The notes under the pieces are model-generated. The model did no database searches, was not told the DNA's origin, and saw only the letters and a program-made list of their open reading frames with translations. From contig CADEFU010000017.1 in assembly GCA_902826695.1 (NCBI GenBank), positions 1-64,000 on the forward strand: DNA of 64,000 nucleotides. The letters are read 5' to 3'. Positions 16,060-25,617 of this stretch are shown here, in pieces. Positions within the stretch are counted from its first letter, which is position 1; each line of letters opens with the position of its first letter. Both the position numbers and the translations under genes were made by a program. This DNA comes from an uncultured Alphaproteobacteria bacterium. GTDB lineage: Bacteria > Pseudomonadota > Alphaproteobacteria > Micropepsales > Micropepsaceae.

Positions 16060-17256
16060 TTATGCCGAGCCGGCGCGCGGCTCGCGCGGCATCCCGAGGC
16101 CATGTTCCGAAATGATGTTCTTCTGGATCTGCGCGGTACCCCCGCCGATGATCAGACCCAGGTCATACATGTAGCGCGACTGCCACTCGCCGAAGTCGCG
16201 CAGGTAAGGCGAGCCCTCACCGTAGAGCAGCCCGAACTCGCCCATGGCATCGATCGCCAATCGCGCAAGCTCATGGTTGAGCTCGCAGCCCTGAAGCTTC
16301 ACCACCAGCCCGGCGAGTCCCGCGCTTTCACCCTTGATGCGACTGGTCGTAACCCGCAGCCCATTGGCCTGCATCGCATAGACGCGAGCCTGCAACGCCA
16401 CCAAGCGATCCCTGAAGACGGGATTGTCGATCAGCCTCTCGCCGTTGATCGTCTCGGTCTTCATCAGTTCGGCAATCGCCAGCAACCGCGTCTTGGCCGC
16501 ATTGGGATCGCCCAGCATGCCGCGCTCATGCGTCAGTGTTGCATTCGCGACCTGCCAGCCCTGCCCAGGCGCGCCGACGATCTGGCTGCGTGGGACACGC
16601 ACGTCCGTGAAGAAGACTTCATTGAAGTTCGCGGTCATCGTCATGTCGACGAGCGGGCGCACCTCGATACCGGGCGTCGCCATCGAGAAGATGAGGTAGG
16701 AGATCCCGTGGTGTTTCTTCGCGTCGGGTTCAGTGCGCACGAGGCAGAAGATCATGTCGGCCTGCTTGGCCGTCGAAGTCCAAATCTTTTGGCCGTTGAT
16801 GACATAGTCGTCGCCGTCGATATGCGCCTTCGTCGACAGACTGGCGAGATCCGAGCCGGAACCTGGTTCGGAATAGCCCTGGCACCAGATGATTTCGCCG
16901 TGCAGGGTTGGCCGGATGTAGGTCTGCTTCTGCGCCTCGGTGCCCAGTTCCAGCAACGTTGGCACCAGCATCGAGACGCCCTGGTTGGTGGCACCTTGCG
17001 GCAGGCCCGTGCGCGCGAACTCTTCGGCAATGATACGCGACTTGAGAACATCGGGTGCCGCACCGTATCCGCCATACGCCTTAGGGATCGTACGAGCCGT
17101 CAGGCCGTTCTCAATCAGCCACTTCTGCCACGCCAAGCGCTTGGGGTGTTTCAGGCCACGGTCGTCCTGCGAAGGCGCGTTGTGGCGGTTCGATTCGAGG
17201 AGTCTTGCGACCTCAGCTCGAAAGGCCTGGTACTCTGCATCCAGTGTAAGCTTCAT
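16060..17256 (-). CDS. Acyl-CoA dehydrogenase, first of a pair (alpha-type)
   Basis: 398 residues, full length, beginning MKLTLDAEYQAFRAEVARLL. It contains WCQGYSEPGSGSDLASL (FAD/substrate loop), QKIWTSTAKQADM and the C-terminal IGGGTAQIQKNIISEHGLG, where a glycine replaces the glutamate of MCAD-type enzymes, as in FadE26-like subunits. The ATG at 17256 overlaps the previous stop as ATGA, deciding the start over a longer open frame. In the Atu pathway a dehydrogenase (AtuD) oxidises citronellyl-CoA. This one could take that step or a later one. Confidence 0.9.
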   Translation of the reverse strand: MKLTLDAEYQAFRAEVARLLESNRHNAPSQDDRGLKHPKRLAWQKWLIENGLTARTIPKAYGGYGAAPDVLKSRIIAEEFARTGLPQGATNQGVSMLVPTLLELGTEAQKQTYIRPTLHGEIIWCQGYSEPGSGSDLASLSTKAHIDGDDYVINGQKIWTSTAKQADMIFCLVRTEPDAKKHHGISYLIFSMATPGIEVRPLVDMTMTANFNEVFFTDVRVPRSQIVGAPGQGWQVANATLTHERGMLGDPNAAKTRLLAIAELMKTETINGERLIDNPVFRDRLVALQARVYAMQANGLRVTTSRIKGESAGLAGLVVKLQGCELNHELARLAIDAMGEFGLLYGEGSPYLRDFGEWQSRYMYDLGLIIGGGTAQIQKNIISEHGLGMPREPRAGSA

Positions 17257-18059
17257 GTCTTGACCTTCGTCTGTGATGCGGTTCGCCGCGTACCGGGCGC
17301 AGGCGGCGTTTCGGGTGGTCCGGCAAAACACTGCGCCTTGCTCATCCAATCCCTCGCAACCGGGCCTGTCACGCGCAGCGCCGTGTCGGCAACGTTGCGT
17401 GTCTGTGTCACCACTTGGCAGAATTCCTCCGCCCACCCCTCGATGCATTCCGCTTCGCTGGGCTCGCCGTAGGTCCAGACCTGGCCGGACGGCGCGGTCA
17501 GCACGAGATGGGGCAACGGACCCGGCGGCGTTTCCTTGCGCGTCGCGTAGGTCCAGGCGAAGGTGTTCACGCCAAGAACGACGATGTTTTGCACCCGGTC
17601 AGCATTCTTACGCACCACGCCGAGATGGTCGTAAACCTCTTGCCCGTGCGCCCATGTCTCCATGAGCCGTGCGGTGATTGACGAGCGGGCGCTCATGTCG
17701 GGCCCCGGCCATTTGAGCCGAGCCTTCGGATCGGCGGCTGAGAAAGCGTCGGCGGTTTTCTCGAACGTGTCGCGCCACGTCTCCAACAGCGCGCGTCCGC
17801 TGAGCCCGGCAAGGTGAGTATTCTCGAAATCGCGCATCCCGCCCTTGTGAGACATGACCCGTCCAATGCGATCGACGAGAAGGGCTTCATTCGCCAACTG
17901 CAGGCCCGCCATTTCATTCCAGAAGTGGAGATGCTGGAGCACCGCATTGATCGTCCACGCCTTGAACTGCGTGGGCTGCGCAAATGTGCTTTCATCGCCC
18001 GGGGCCAGCAGGGCGAAGAGTGCCCGGCTCTCGGCCCTGAAGTCATCTGCCTGCTGCAT
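17253..18059 (-). CDS. TIGR03084 family protein (DinB/maleylpyruvate isomerase-like)
   Basis: 268 residues. The N-terminal four-helix bundle of the DinB/MDMPI type has a metal-site histidine in NAVLQHLHFWNE (about 45) and a later ARLMETWAHGQEVYDHL segment with the second and third histidines (about 135-150). The C-terminal part (about 160-250) carries GPLPHLVLTAPSGQVWTYG, as in TIGR03084 proteins. The biochemical role is not established. The family is often found with acyl-CoA metabolism genes, as here. Linked by ATGA to the dehydrogenase and 3 bases from the upstream gene. Confidence 0.8.
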   Translation of the reverse strand: MQQADDFRAESRALFALLAPGDESTFAQPTQFKAWTINAVLQHLHFWNEMAGLQLANEALLVDRIGRVMSHKGGMRDFENTHLAGLSGRALLETWRDTFEKTADAFSAADPKARLKWPGPDMSARSSITARLMETWAHGQEVYDHLGVVRKNADRVQNIVVLGVNTFAWTYATRKETPPGPLPHLVLTAPSGQVWTYGEPSEAECIEGWAEEFCQVVTQTRNVADTALRVTGPVARDWMSKAQCFAGPPETPPAPGTRRTASQTKVKT

Positions 18060-18062
18060 CGT

Positions 18063-19208
18063 TTAGTCCCCAACCGTACCCGTGAGGCGCTCGACGGCGC
18101 GCAGATAGTCTTCCTTGAACTCCTGCACGACCTGCCCGGCCGACAGAGATTGGTTCATCAGCCCGACGCCCTGGCCAACCCAGTAGGTTGCAAGTGTTTT
18201 TGCGCCGGGATGCCCGCCCTGGCTTAGCTTATCGACGTGCCTGAGCGCCGGCTCCGAAACCAGCGACTGCAGCGGCATGGGTAAAGGCACGGGCGCGTCT
18301 TCGCTCTCCCAGGCGTCGGTCCACGGCGAGCGCAACTGGCGCGAATGCTTGCCGGTTCGAGAGCGCGACCGCACGGTGTCACGGGATGATGCTGCCAGCA
18401 TCTTTTCCTTCACAACGGGATTCGTTTCCGCCTCGGCGGTGGTCAACCACACCGAACCGCACCACGCGCCATCGGCACCCATCGACATCGCAGCCGCCAT
18501 CTGTGCGCCGGTGGCAATCCCGCCGGCAGCGAGGATCGGTGTCTTCGCGCCGATCGCCTGCAGGGCCCGATAGACTTCGGGGATCAGCACCATGGTTGAA
18601 ACGTCGCCACAGTGGCCGCCAGCCTCGCCGCCCGCGACGATCAGCACATCCACCCCGGCACTGACCTGATTGATGGCGTGCTCCTTTGCACCGACCAGCG
18701 CGCCGGTCGCCACGCCGTGCTTGCGGGCCATTTCAAGCATGATCTTCGGGGGCACACCCAACGCATTCACGATGAGCTTGATCGGATAGCGGAACGCCAC
18801 TTCCATCGACGATGCGGCGCCTTCGTCGCGCAAGTTCTGGGCAAAGCTCAGCGAGTTGCTGCGCGCAGCTTCGAGGTCCGTCGCTTCCATGCCGTGCTTG
18901 CGCAGGATCGAGGCGGCAAAGTCCTTGTGCTCTTGGGGCACCGCATCGAGCAGCTTCTTGCCGTCGAACGCATCGCTCTTGCCTTCGAACTTATTGGGCA
19001 CAATCAGATCGACGCCAAAGGGCTTTCCATCGATGTGCGCGACAATCCAGTCCAGCTCTTCTTTCAGACGATCGGGCGGCAAGTTTACGGCACCGAACAC
19101 GCCCATCCCGCCTGCCTTCGAAACCGCCACCACGACGTCGCGACAGTGTGTGAACGCAAGCAGGGGAAATTCGATTCCCAACATCTTGCATACCGGAGAG
19201 TTCATCAT
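18063..19208 (-). CDS. Nitronate monooxygenase / 2-nitropropane dioxygenase-like FMN protein
   Basis: 381 residues, an FMN-dependent TIM barrel. It begins with PVCKMLGIEFPLLAF and shows SKAGGMGVFGAV (about 30), IVAGGEAGGHCGDVSTMVL (about 185-205, FMN phosphate loop) and PILAAGGIATGAQMAAAMSMGADG (about 220-245). In this catabolic operon it may act as an enoyl-CoA reductase-like or oxygenase flavoprotein rather than on nitronates, since family members in fatty-acid clusters are poorly characterised. ATGA overlap with the carboxylase alpha gene. Confidence 0.85.
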   Translation of the reverse strand: MMNSPVCKMLGIEFPLLAFTHCRDVVVAVSKAGGMGVFGAVNLPPDRLKEELDWIVAHIDGKPFGVDLIVPNKFEGKSDAFDGKKLLDAVPQEHKDFAASILRKHGMEATDLEAARSNSLSFAQNLRDEGAASSMEVAFRYPIKLIVNALGVPPKIMLEMARKHGVATGALVGAKEHAINQVSAGVDVLIVAGGEAGGHCGDVSTMVLIPEVYRALQAIGAKTPILAAGGIATGAQMAAAMSMGADGAWCGSVWLTTAEAETNPVVKEKMLAASSRDTVRSRSRTGKHSRQLRSPWTDAWESEDAPVPLPMPLQSLVSEPALRHVDKLSQGGHPGAKTLATYWVGQGVGLMNQSLSAGQVVQEFKEDYLRAVERLTGTVGD

Positions 19209-21202
19209 GTCTTCGCTCCATCCACGGGTTCAATTTCAAGTATGACGTCATTCGCCGCGATCTGGGTGTTCGCGGCCGCAAAGACGCTGCAGACCGTGCC
19301 ATCGACCGCGGCGACAATCTCATGCTGCATCTTCATCGCTTCGAGCACCGCAAGCTTGTCGCCCTTCTTCACCACCGTCCCCACGGACACGATCACCTCA
19401 AGGAGCCGGCCATGCATCGGGGCGGTGACTGTACGCCCACCCGCCTCGTCGTGCACCGGCTGGATGCTGCTCGACAGGTTGCGGATGCTGAGGGTCGTCC
19501 CGCCAGCCATTGTGTGGATCGTCCCCGAACCCTCTTCATGGAAAAGGACGGCGACACGTTTGTCACCCACCTTGAGCACGGCAGAGGAGCCCTCAAGCGA
19601 GAGCACGCGCGCCACAACCGTGTCCTTACCACTGGTCAGTTCGAAACCGGCCGGAGTCGGACGCACGGTCACGGCCAACTTTTGGTCGCCCAGAGCATAG
19701 ACCGCAGACGATCTAAGATCTTGCGTGCTCGACCACCCGAGAAGTTCCGGGGAAACGGTTACGGCCGCATCCAGCGCCCGCTGGCGCGACCGGACATAGC
19801 CAATCACAATCGCCGGCGCCCAGTCTTCAAGACGCGCAGGTCGCGCGGTAAAACCACCCTCGCCGTAGGTTTCGGCAATGAAGGCGGTGGTCGCCTCGCC
19901 TTTGGCAAACACCGGACGCGACAGAGCGTCGATCAGGAAATCGCGGTTCGTGCTCAATCCGAACAACGCGGTGTTGTTGAGCGCCGCAATCAACCGGCGG
20001 CGCGCCTCGTCGCGCGTTGCGCCCCGCGCGACGATCTTGGCAACCATTGCGTCGTAGAACGGTGAAACCGCGCCGCCCGTGGCGATACCGGCGTCCACGC
20101 GTATGCCCTCGCCTTCCGGCGGAATCCACTTCAGGATTGGCCCGGTGCTGGGTAGAAAATCCTTGGCCGGGTCTTCAGCGTAAAGACGCACCTCAATGGC
20201 GTGCCCGCTGAGCACAACTTGATCCTGCGTCACCGGAAGTGGTTCGCCGCGTGCAACGGCGATCTGCAGCGCGACGAGGTCCAGTCCCGTGATCTCCTCG
20301 GTCACCGGATGCTCGACTTGCAGGCGGGTATTCATCTCCAGGAAATAGAACTGTCCATCGCTGCCGAGCAGAAATTCAACAGTACCGGCGCCGCGATAGT
20401 CGACCGCCCGCGCCGCCTCGACGGCCGCAGCACCCATCTTGCGTCGCAAGTCCGGCGTCATCACGGGACAGGGCGCTTCCTCAATCACTTTCTGATGCCG
20501 CCGCTGTACCGAACAGTCACGTTCGCCAAGATGAATCACGTTGCCATGCGCGTCCGCAAAGACCTGTATCTCGACATGACGCGGCCGCAGGATGGCCTTC
20601 TCGAGGATGAGATTGCCCGAACCAAACGCATTCTCGGCCTCCGAGCGTGCAAGCCGGATGGCGCCGGCCAGGTCGGCGGCAGCGTTCACCAGGCGCATGC
20701 CGCGGCCGCCGCCGCCCGCCGCTGCTTTCACCATAATCGGAAAACCGATATCGCCGGCGACGGCGAGCAAATCGCCTTCGGCTTGGTTCTCGCCCTGGTA
20801 GCCCGGCACGCAGGGAACGCCCGCCTTGATCATCTCCCGCTTAGCCAGCGCCTTGTCGCCCATCACACGAATGGCGTGCTCCGGCGGACCTATGAACACG
20901 ATGCCCGCATCCTTGCAGGCGCGCGCAAAGGCCGCGTTCTCTGAGAGGAAGCCATAGCCGGGATGGATCGCGTCCGCGCCCGACATCTTCGCGGCCGCTA
21001 TCAGCTTATCGATGACGAGATAGGACTCGCCGACGGGTGACGGCCCGATGTGAACGGCGTCGTCCGCAAAGGCCACGTGCGGACTATGTGCGTCGGCATC
21101 GGAATAAACGGCGATCGTGCGCAAGCCCATCGCCTTTGCCGTGCGCATCACACGCAGGGCGATTTCGCCGCGGTTGGCAACGAGGATTGACGAGATTTCC
21201 AT
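19205..21202 (-). CDS. atuF: Acyl-CoA carboxylase, biotin carboxylase/BCCP (alpha) subunit
   Basis: 665 residues. Biotin carboxylase domain (1-450: ILVANRGEIALRV, ATP-grasp MVKAAAGGGGRGMR, EMNTRLQVEHPVTE), a linker domain, and a C-terminal biotinyl domain with VLEAMKMQHE, where the lysine carries biotin. It carboxylates a 3-methyl-branched enoyl-CoA together with the beta subunit encoded two genes upstream. AtuF (geranyl-CoA carboxylase) is preferred to methylcrotonyl- or propionyl-CoA carboxylase because AtuA is in the operon, but sequence alone does not settle the substrate. ATG 21202 shares one base with the previous TGA. A GTG 3 bases earlier is possible. Confidence 0.85.
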   Translation of the reverse strand: MEISSILVANRGEIALRVMRTAKAMGLRTIAVYSDADAHSPHVAFADDAVHIGPSPVGESYLVIDKLIAAAKMSGADAIHPGYGFLSENAAFARACKDAGIVFIGPPEHAIRVMGDKALAKREMIKAGVPCVPGYQGENQAEGDLLAVAGDIGFPIMVKAAAGGGGRGMRLVNAAADLAGAIRLARSEAENAFGSGNLILEKAILRPRHVEIQVFADAHGNVIHLGERDCSVQRRHQKVIEEAPCPVMTPDLRRKMGAAAVEAARAVDYRGAGTVEFLLGSDGQFYFLEMNTRLQVEHPVTEEITGLDLVALQIAVARGEPLPVTQDQVVLSGHAIEVRLYAEDPAKDFLPSTGPILKWIPPEGEGIRVDAGIATGGAVSPFYDAMVAKIVARGATRDEARRRLIAALNNTALFGLSTNRDFLIDALSRPVFAKGEATTAFIAETYGEGGFTARPARLEDWAPAIVIGYVRSRQRALDAAVTVSPELLGWSSTQDLRSSAVYALGDQKLAVTVRPTPAGFELTSGKDTVVARVLSLEGSSAVLKVGDKRVAVLFHEEGSGTIHTMAGGTTLSIRNLSSSIQPVHDEAGGRTVTAPMHGRLLEVIVSVGTVVKKGDKLAVLEAMKMQHEIVAAVDGTVCSVFAAANTQIAANDVILEIEPVDGAKT

Positions 21203-22011
21203 CACGGTTCAGCCACCCAGCTCGGCGCACGCTTTTCGACGAACGAAGCAACGCCCTCTTTTCCCTCATCGCTGAGCATGCGAGTGGCGAAGTTCTCGGC
21301 CGCGAGTCGAACGGTCTCCGCGCGGCTCAGTCCCGGCAGCGCCAATATCAGCGCCTTCATATCCGCCACCGCGCCCGGCGCGCATTTCAGCACTTGCGCA
21401 CGGATTTGCTTCTCATGAACTTCCAGGGCTTCGACCGTGTCACCTACAAAGTCGGCGAAGCCGAGTTCGCCAGCCTGCCGCCCGTCGAAGCGTGCAGCCG
21501 TCAGCATCAGGCGGCGAGCTGTCGCGTAGCCCAATTTCTGCAACACGAAGGGTGAGATTTGAGCGGGCGAAAGTCCGATCATGGTCTCGGTCATGGCAAA
21601 GCGGGCCTTGGCCTCGCAGATGACGACATCCGCGCAACACGCCAACCCGAAGCCGCCGGCCATGGCCGCGCCTTCCACGATAGCGACGACGACCTGCGGC
21701 ATCGTGTTGACGAGGTCGAACATGCGCGCCCCGTTCTTTGACAAGGCAATGATGTCGTCGCGGCTCTGCCCACCCTTTTGTCCGGAATTGAAGGCTTTGA
21801 GGTCGCCGCCAGCACAGAACACACCGCCGCGCCCGCGCAGCGTAATGCCGCGCACGGAGCGGTCGTCTCGCACCGCCTCCAGCATGGCAATAAGATCTGC
21901 GGTCAATTCTCGTGTCAGGGCATTGCGGCTTTCGGGCTGGTTGAACCAGATCGTCAGCCAGCCATTCCTGAGTTGAGGTTCCACGGCGGACACGTTTGGA
22001 AGTATTGTCAT
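21202..22011 (-). CDS. Enoyl-CoA hydratase (AtuE / methylglutaconyl-CoA hydratase-like)
   Basis: 269-residue crotonase-fold protein. Oxyanion-hole segments are CAGGDLKAF (about 66-74) and AMAGGFGLACCADVVI (about 108-123). The usual catalytic glutamates are partly replaced (ETMIGLSPAQISPF), as in hydratases of isohexenylglutaconyl- and methylglutaconyl-CoA, which lie between carboxylase subunits in liu/atu operons exactly as here. It would hydrate the carboxylation product. Start at ATG 22011, 11 bases after the carboxylase beta stop. Confidence 0.87.
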   Translation of the reverse strand: MTILPNVSAVEPQLRNGWLTIWFNQPESRNALTRELTADLIAMLEAVRDDRSVRGITLRGRGGVFCAGGDLKAFNSGQKGGQSRDDIIALSKNGARMFDLVNTMPQVVVAIVEGAAMAGGFGLACCADVVICEAKARFAMTETMIGLSPAQISPFVLQKLGYATARRLMLTAARFDGRQAGELGFADFVGDTVEALEVHEKQIRAQVLKCAPGAVADMKALILALPGLSRAETVRLAAENFATRMLSDEGKEGVASFVEKRAPSWVAEP

Positions 22012-22022
22012 TGTCGTTCTGC

Positions 22023-23645
22023 CTATAGCCGCGCGATGCCAAAACTGTTCGGTCGCACCGTTCGATTGCGCCCCTCCCACACCGTCGCGAGCAGGAAACC
22101 CAGCGTGCGACGCGTATCGCGGGGATCGATCATGCCGTCATCCATGTCGTGTCCGGAGGTATAGAAACCGCTCGACTGGCTGTCGAAGAGCTTGATGAGG
22201 TGCGCTTCCTGTTTCGCAAGCGCCTGCCGGTCCGGCTCTCGCCCCGCAGCCTTCGCCGCACCCTCGGCGACAATGGACATCACCGTCGCCGCCTGCTCCC
22301 CACCCATCACACCGGTTGCCGCATTCGGCCAGGAATAGAGGAAGTCGGGTTCGAAGGCGCGGCCGCACATTCCATAATTGCCGGCACCGAAACTTGCGCC
22401 GATCTGGAACGTGATCCGCGGGACCTCGATGTTCGTGACGGCCTGGATCATTTTGGAGCCATGCTTGATCATGCCGGCGCGCTCGTAGTCGATGCCCACC
22501 ATGTAGCCCGTGGTATTCTGAAGAAAAATGACAGGCGTGTTCGCCTGGTCCATCAACTGCATGAACTGGGTGGCCTTGGTGGCGCCCGCCGGATCGATCG
22601 GGCCGTTGTTGCCGATCAGACCGCAGCGAAAACCCATCACACTAGCCTGAACGCAAACCGTCGAGACGCCATAGCGCGGCTTGAAGTCACTGAAGTCCGA
22701 ACCGTCGACAACCCGGCAGATGACTTCACGCACGTCATAGGGCTTGCGATAGTCGATCGGCACGACACCGGCGATCTCGTCCGGATCGTAGAGCGGCGGC
22801 GTCGCTGAATCGATGAGCGGCCGAGGGCAGCCTGTATTCCATCCAAGCCGCGCCACCACCTCGCGGGCCATGATGATCGCGTCGGCGTCGTTTTCGGCAA
22901 GATACTCGACAAGGCCGGAAACACTGGCGTGCATCTCGGCGCCGCCCAGCTCTTCCTCCGTTGCGATCTCTCCGGTCGCGGCCTTGAGAAGTGGGGGCCC
23001 GGCCAGAAACGCCCTTCCGTTGCCTTTGACGGCGACCACATAGTCGCTCATCCCCGGCATGTAGGCACCGCCTGCCGTCGAGGAACCGTGCAGGATCGAG
23101 ATGATGGGAATGCCGGCCGCGGACAACTTGGCCTGGCCTGAGAAGAGGGCGCCACCGCGCGAGAAGCCCTCGACCCGGTAATTGATGAGATCTCCGCCCG
23201 CGCTCTCGACCAGGTGGATGTAGGGCAATTTCTGCTCGAGCGCGATCTGCTCGGAGCGGATGATCTTGTAGCCCGTCGAGCCGGTCATGGCGCCCGCCAT
23301 GATCCCGCTGTCGTCCACCACCACCACACAACGCACACCGGCGATGAACCCAATGCCGGAGATTAGGGTTGACCCTGGAAGGGTCTGCTCTTCCGGGCGA
23401 CCGTCTGAAAGATAGCCCGACAGGTTGCCGATCGCGAGCCATGGCATGCCCGGGTCAAGCAAGCGGGCAAGCCGTTCGCGCGGTGTAAGCTGACCCCGCG
23501 CCTCGAACCGCGACTTGCGCTGCTCGGACAGGATTCGGGTTCGCCCGTTCAGTTCGTTCAATCGGCCGATCAGGCCCAGCATGTCGGAACGGTTACGCTT
23601 GAAGCCATCGGACCCCGTCACGATGCGGGATTTGAAAGCGGCCAT
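22023..23645 (-). CDS. atuC: Acyl-CoA carboxylase, carboxyltransferase (beta) subunit
   Basis: 540 residues, the normal length. Crotonase-type carboxyltransferase halves are visible: ESAGGDLINYRVEGFSRGG and GSSTAGGAYMPGMSDYVV in the N-half, ATKATQFMQLMDQANTPVIFLQNTTGYMVG and GASFGAGNYGMCGRAFEPDF in the C-half. It transfers CO2 from biotin to the branched enoyl-CoA. Assigned to geranyl-CoA carboxylase by operon context. Methylcrotonyl-CoA carboxylase is the main alternative. It lies 1 base after the AtuA stop. Confidence 0.86.
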   Translation of the reverse strand: MAAFKSRIVTGSDGFKRNRSDMLGLIGRLNELNGRTRILSEQRKSRFEARGQLTPRERLARLLDPGMPWLAIGNLSGYLSDGRPEEQTLPGSTLISGIGFIAGVRCVVVVDDSGIMAGAMTGSTGYKIIRSEQIALEQKLPYIHLVESAGGDLINYRVEGFSRGGALFSGQAKLSAAGIPIISILHGSSTAGGAYMPGMSDYVVAVKGNGRAFLAGPPLLKAATGEIATEEELGGAEMHASVSGLVEYLAENDADAIIMAREVVARLGWNTGCPRPLIDSATPPLYDPDEIAGVVPIDYRKPYDVREVICRVVDGSDFSDFKPRYGVSTVCVQASVMGFRCGLIGNNGPIDPAGATKATQFMQLMDQANTPVIFLQNTTGYMVGIDYERAGMIKHGSKMIQAVTNIEVPRITFQIGASFGAGNYGMCGRAFEPDFLYSWPNAATGVMGGEQAATVMSIVAEGAAKAAGREPDRQALAKQEAHLIKLFDSQSSGFYTSGHDMDDGMIDPRDTRRTLGFLLATVWEGRNRTVRPNSFGIARL

Positions 23646-23646
23646 A

Positions 23647-25449
23647 TCAGAGACTCTCAGCCAGTTTGCGTGGAATTTTCACGGGCGTCTGAAGCAACAG
23701 TTGCGAATAGCCCTTGCCCTGCGGATCGTTGCGCAGAGAGGCAACGCCACCGCCACTCAATATCCCATCCATCAGAAAATTGATGGCGCCGGTTCCCGGC
23801 AGGTAATGGCGCTGAACGCTGCCCTTGAGATAGTGGCTAAAGCGAGCCGCGACTGCGCTCTCGCTTAGCGCTGCCCAGATCCATGGCGCGTACTCAAGGC
23901 GGCGCGGAAGGACACCAACGTTTGCCTTATCGCCTTTGTCGCCGGAGCGCGCCCAGGCAAGCCGGATCAAGGGCACCTCAACAAGGTCGGCTAGCTTGTG
24001 CTCGGGCAATTCCGGTGGGGCGGGCCGCGCAAGAGACGCGGGCACGAACGGCGCTCCGGTTTCTGTTCCGAGCGCCGTCTCATGACCGGCAACCACAAGC
24101 GAAACGGGCACCTCGGCCTTGGGAATGAGGAAGGAAAAGAGCTTTAGAACCGGCGATGGCTTCGATCGCCCGCCCGAAAACCCCGACAGTCCAGGCGGGG
24201 CAGCAAGGCCGTGACCGGCGATTTCCTTGAGCAAGAGGCCGACCGCGCGCTGGTCCGCGTGCTTGGCTGCGATTTTGACCGCGACGGACCGCGAACTCGA
24301 TGGCCGGGCAAAGTCACCATAGACACTCTCATCGCCGATGAGTTCGACCATCGTCTCGGTAAAGTCGGGCGCGTTGACGGCGCGCAGCTTCTTGCGAGCC
24401 CTCAGGATTGCACTGTCAGCGAACGCCCGCGCCTTCGCAACGGCATCCTCTCCATAAAAGAACATCACGGTTCCGGCGCGCCAGCCATCCGACCAGGTCG
24501 CGCAGACCTTGTAGGTTTCTGGCGCCGCTAGGCCGCGCGCGCCCGTGACCCGGACCCGATCGACCGCAACCTGCTCCAGACGCACGCCGGAAAAATCGCA
24601 AACCACATCGGGCAGCATATAGGCCTGCGGGTCGCCGATTTCGTAGAGCATTTGTTCGCCAACGGTGCCGATGGTGACGGCACCACCGGTCCCGGCCGGC
24701 TTCGTGCAGACAAAGGAGCCATCCGCACTGACCTCTGCCACCGGATAGCCGACATCGTGCAGCGTGTCGGCAACGTCCTGCCAGTCGGTGAAGTTTCCAC
24801 CCGTCGCTTGCGGTCCGCATTCGAGGATGTGCCCGGCGAGGCTTCCGCCTGCCAGCTGGTCCCACGCATCGCGTTTCCAGCCAAAGGCGTGGATGCACGC
24901 GCCCAGCGTAACCGCGCTGTCGACGCTGCGGCCGGTTATGACGATGTCGGCGCCCTGATCGAGGGCACGCGCGATAGGAAAGGCGCCCAGATAGGCATTG
25001 ATGCTGGCCAGCTTGTCGGGCTCAGGAAATCGCTCGCCGCTGAACATCTCCCGATATCCGGTTGCCGCAAGCTCGCCCGCGCGGCCAAGCAGATCGTCAC
25101 CGGTGACAACCGCAACCTTCAGATCGAGACCCGCTTGCGCAACCAGCGCGCGGACGGCCTCGCCACAAGCGACCGGATTGACGCCGCCCGCATTGGACAG
25201 AATTTTCACGCCCTGGCGTGCGATCTCTTTCAGATTTGGCTTTAGCACCGCCGTCACGAAATCACTCGCATAGCCCGCAGCCGGATCTTGGGCGCGAGCG
25301 CGCGCCATGATCGACATCGTGATTTCCGCCAGGTAGTCGAAGACGATGTAGTCAAGCCCGCCAGCTTTCAGGAGCTGCGGCAGGGCCATGTCGCTCTCGC
25401 CCCAATAGCCGCTTGCGCCGCCGATCCGAACGGTCTTCGCACTGCTCAT
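23647..25449 (-). CDS. atuA: AtuA family (DUF1446) protein of acyclic terpene utilisation
   Basis: 600 residues. It begins MSSAKTVRIGGASGYWGESD and has the DUF1446 hallmarks KILSNAGGVNP and FPIARALDQGADIVITGRSVDSA. A C-terminal AtuA-like domain (about 490-600) contains RLAWARSGDKGDKANVG and GVASLRNDPQGKGYSQLLL. AtuA is required for growth on citronellol/geraniol in Pseudomonas, but its reaction is unknown. The ATG at 25449 is preceded by GGGAGA at good spacing. The longer frame from 25509 would start inside the palindrome and is rejected. First gene of the eight-gene operon. Confidence 0.87.
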   Translation of the reverse strand: MSSAKTVRIGGASGYWGESDMALPQLLKAGGLDYIVFDYLAEITMSIMARARAQDPAAGYASDFVTAVLKPNLKEIARQGVKILSNAGGVNPVACGEAVRALVAQAGLDLKVAVVTGDDLLGRAGELAATGYREMFSGERFPEPDKLASINAYLGAFPIARALDQGADIVITGRSVDSAVTLGACIHAFGWKRDAWDQLAGGSLAGHILECGPQATGGNFTDWQDVADTLHDVGYPVAEVSADGSFVCTKPAGTGGAVTIGTVGEQMLYEIGDPQAYMLPDVVCDFSGVRLEQVAVDRVRVTGARGLAAPETYKVCATWSDGWRAGTVMFFYGEDAVAKARAFADSAILRARKKLRAVNAPDFTETMVELIGDESVYGDFARPSSSRSVAVKIAAKHADQRAVGLLLKEIAGHGLAAPPGLSGFSGGRSKPSPVLKLFSFLIPKAEVPVSLVVAGHETALGTETGAPFVPASLARPAPPELPEHKLADLVEVPLIRLAWARSGDKGDKANVGVLPRRLEYAPWIWAALSESAVAARFSHYLKGSVQRHYLPGTGAINFLMDGILSGGGVASLRNDPQGKGYSQLLLQTPVKIPRKLAESL

Positions 25450-25503
25450 GCGCGTCTCCCACGCCGTTGGCCACAGCGCATCATTGCCGCTTGAATGATT
25501 ATC

Positions 25504-25520
25504 ACTCATAAATTATGAGT
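25504..25520. promoter_or_regulatory. Perfect 17-bp palindrome, probable TetR operator
   Basis: ACTCATAAATTATGAGT has 8-base arms around a central A. It lies in the 168-base divergent region between the AtuA-type operon and the TetR gene and is much more AT-rich than its surroundings. Size and position fit a TetR-family operator that controls the operon and the regulator itself. Confidence 0.75.
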
Positions 25521-25617
25521 CAAGTTCATTGAGGCGGACGTCCGGGATGCGCAATTCGCTCGAGACTGAAAATCAAAGCATCGGCGACGCCCCCAACGAC
25601 AGCAAGGCCCTCGTCAA

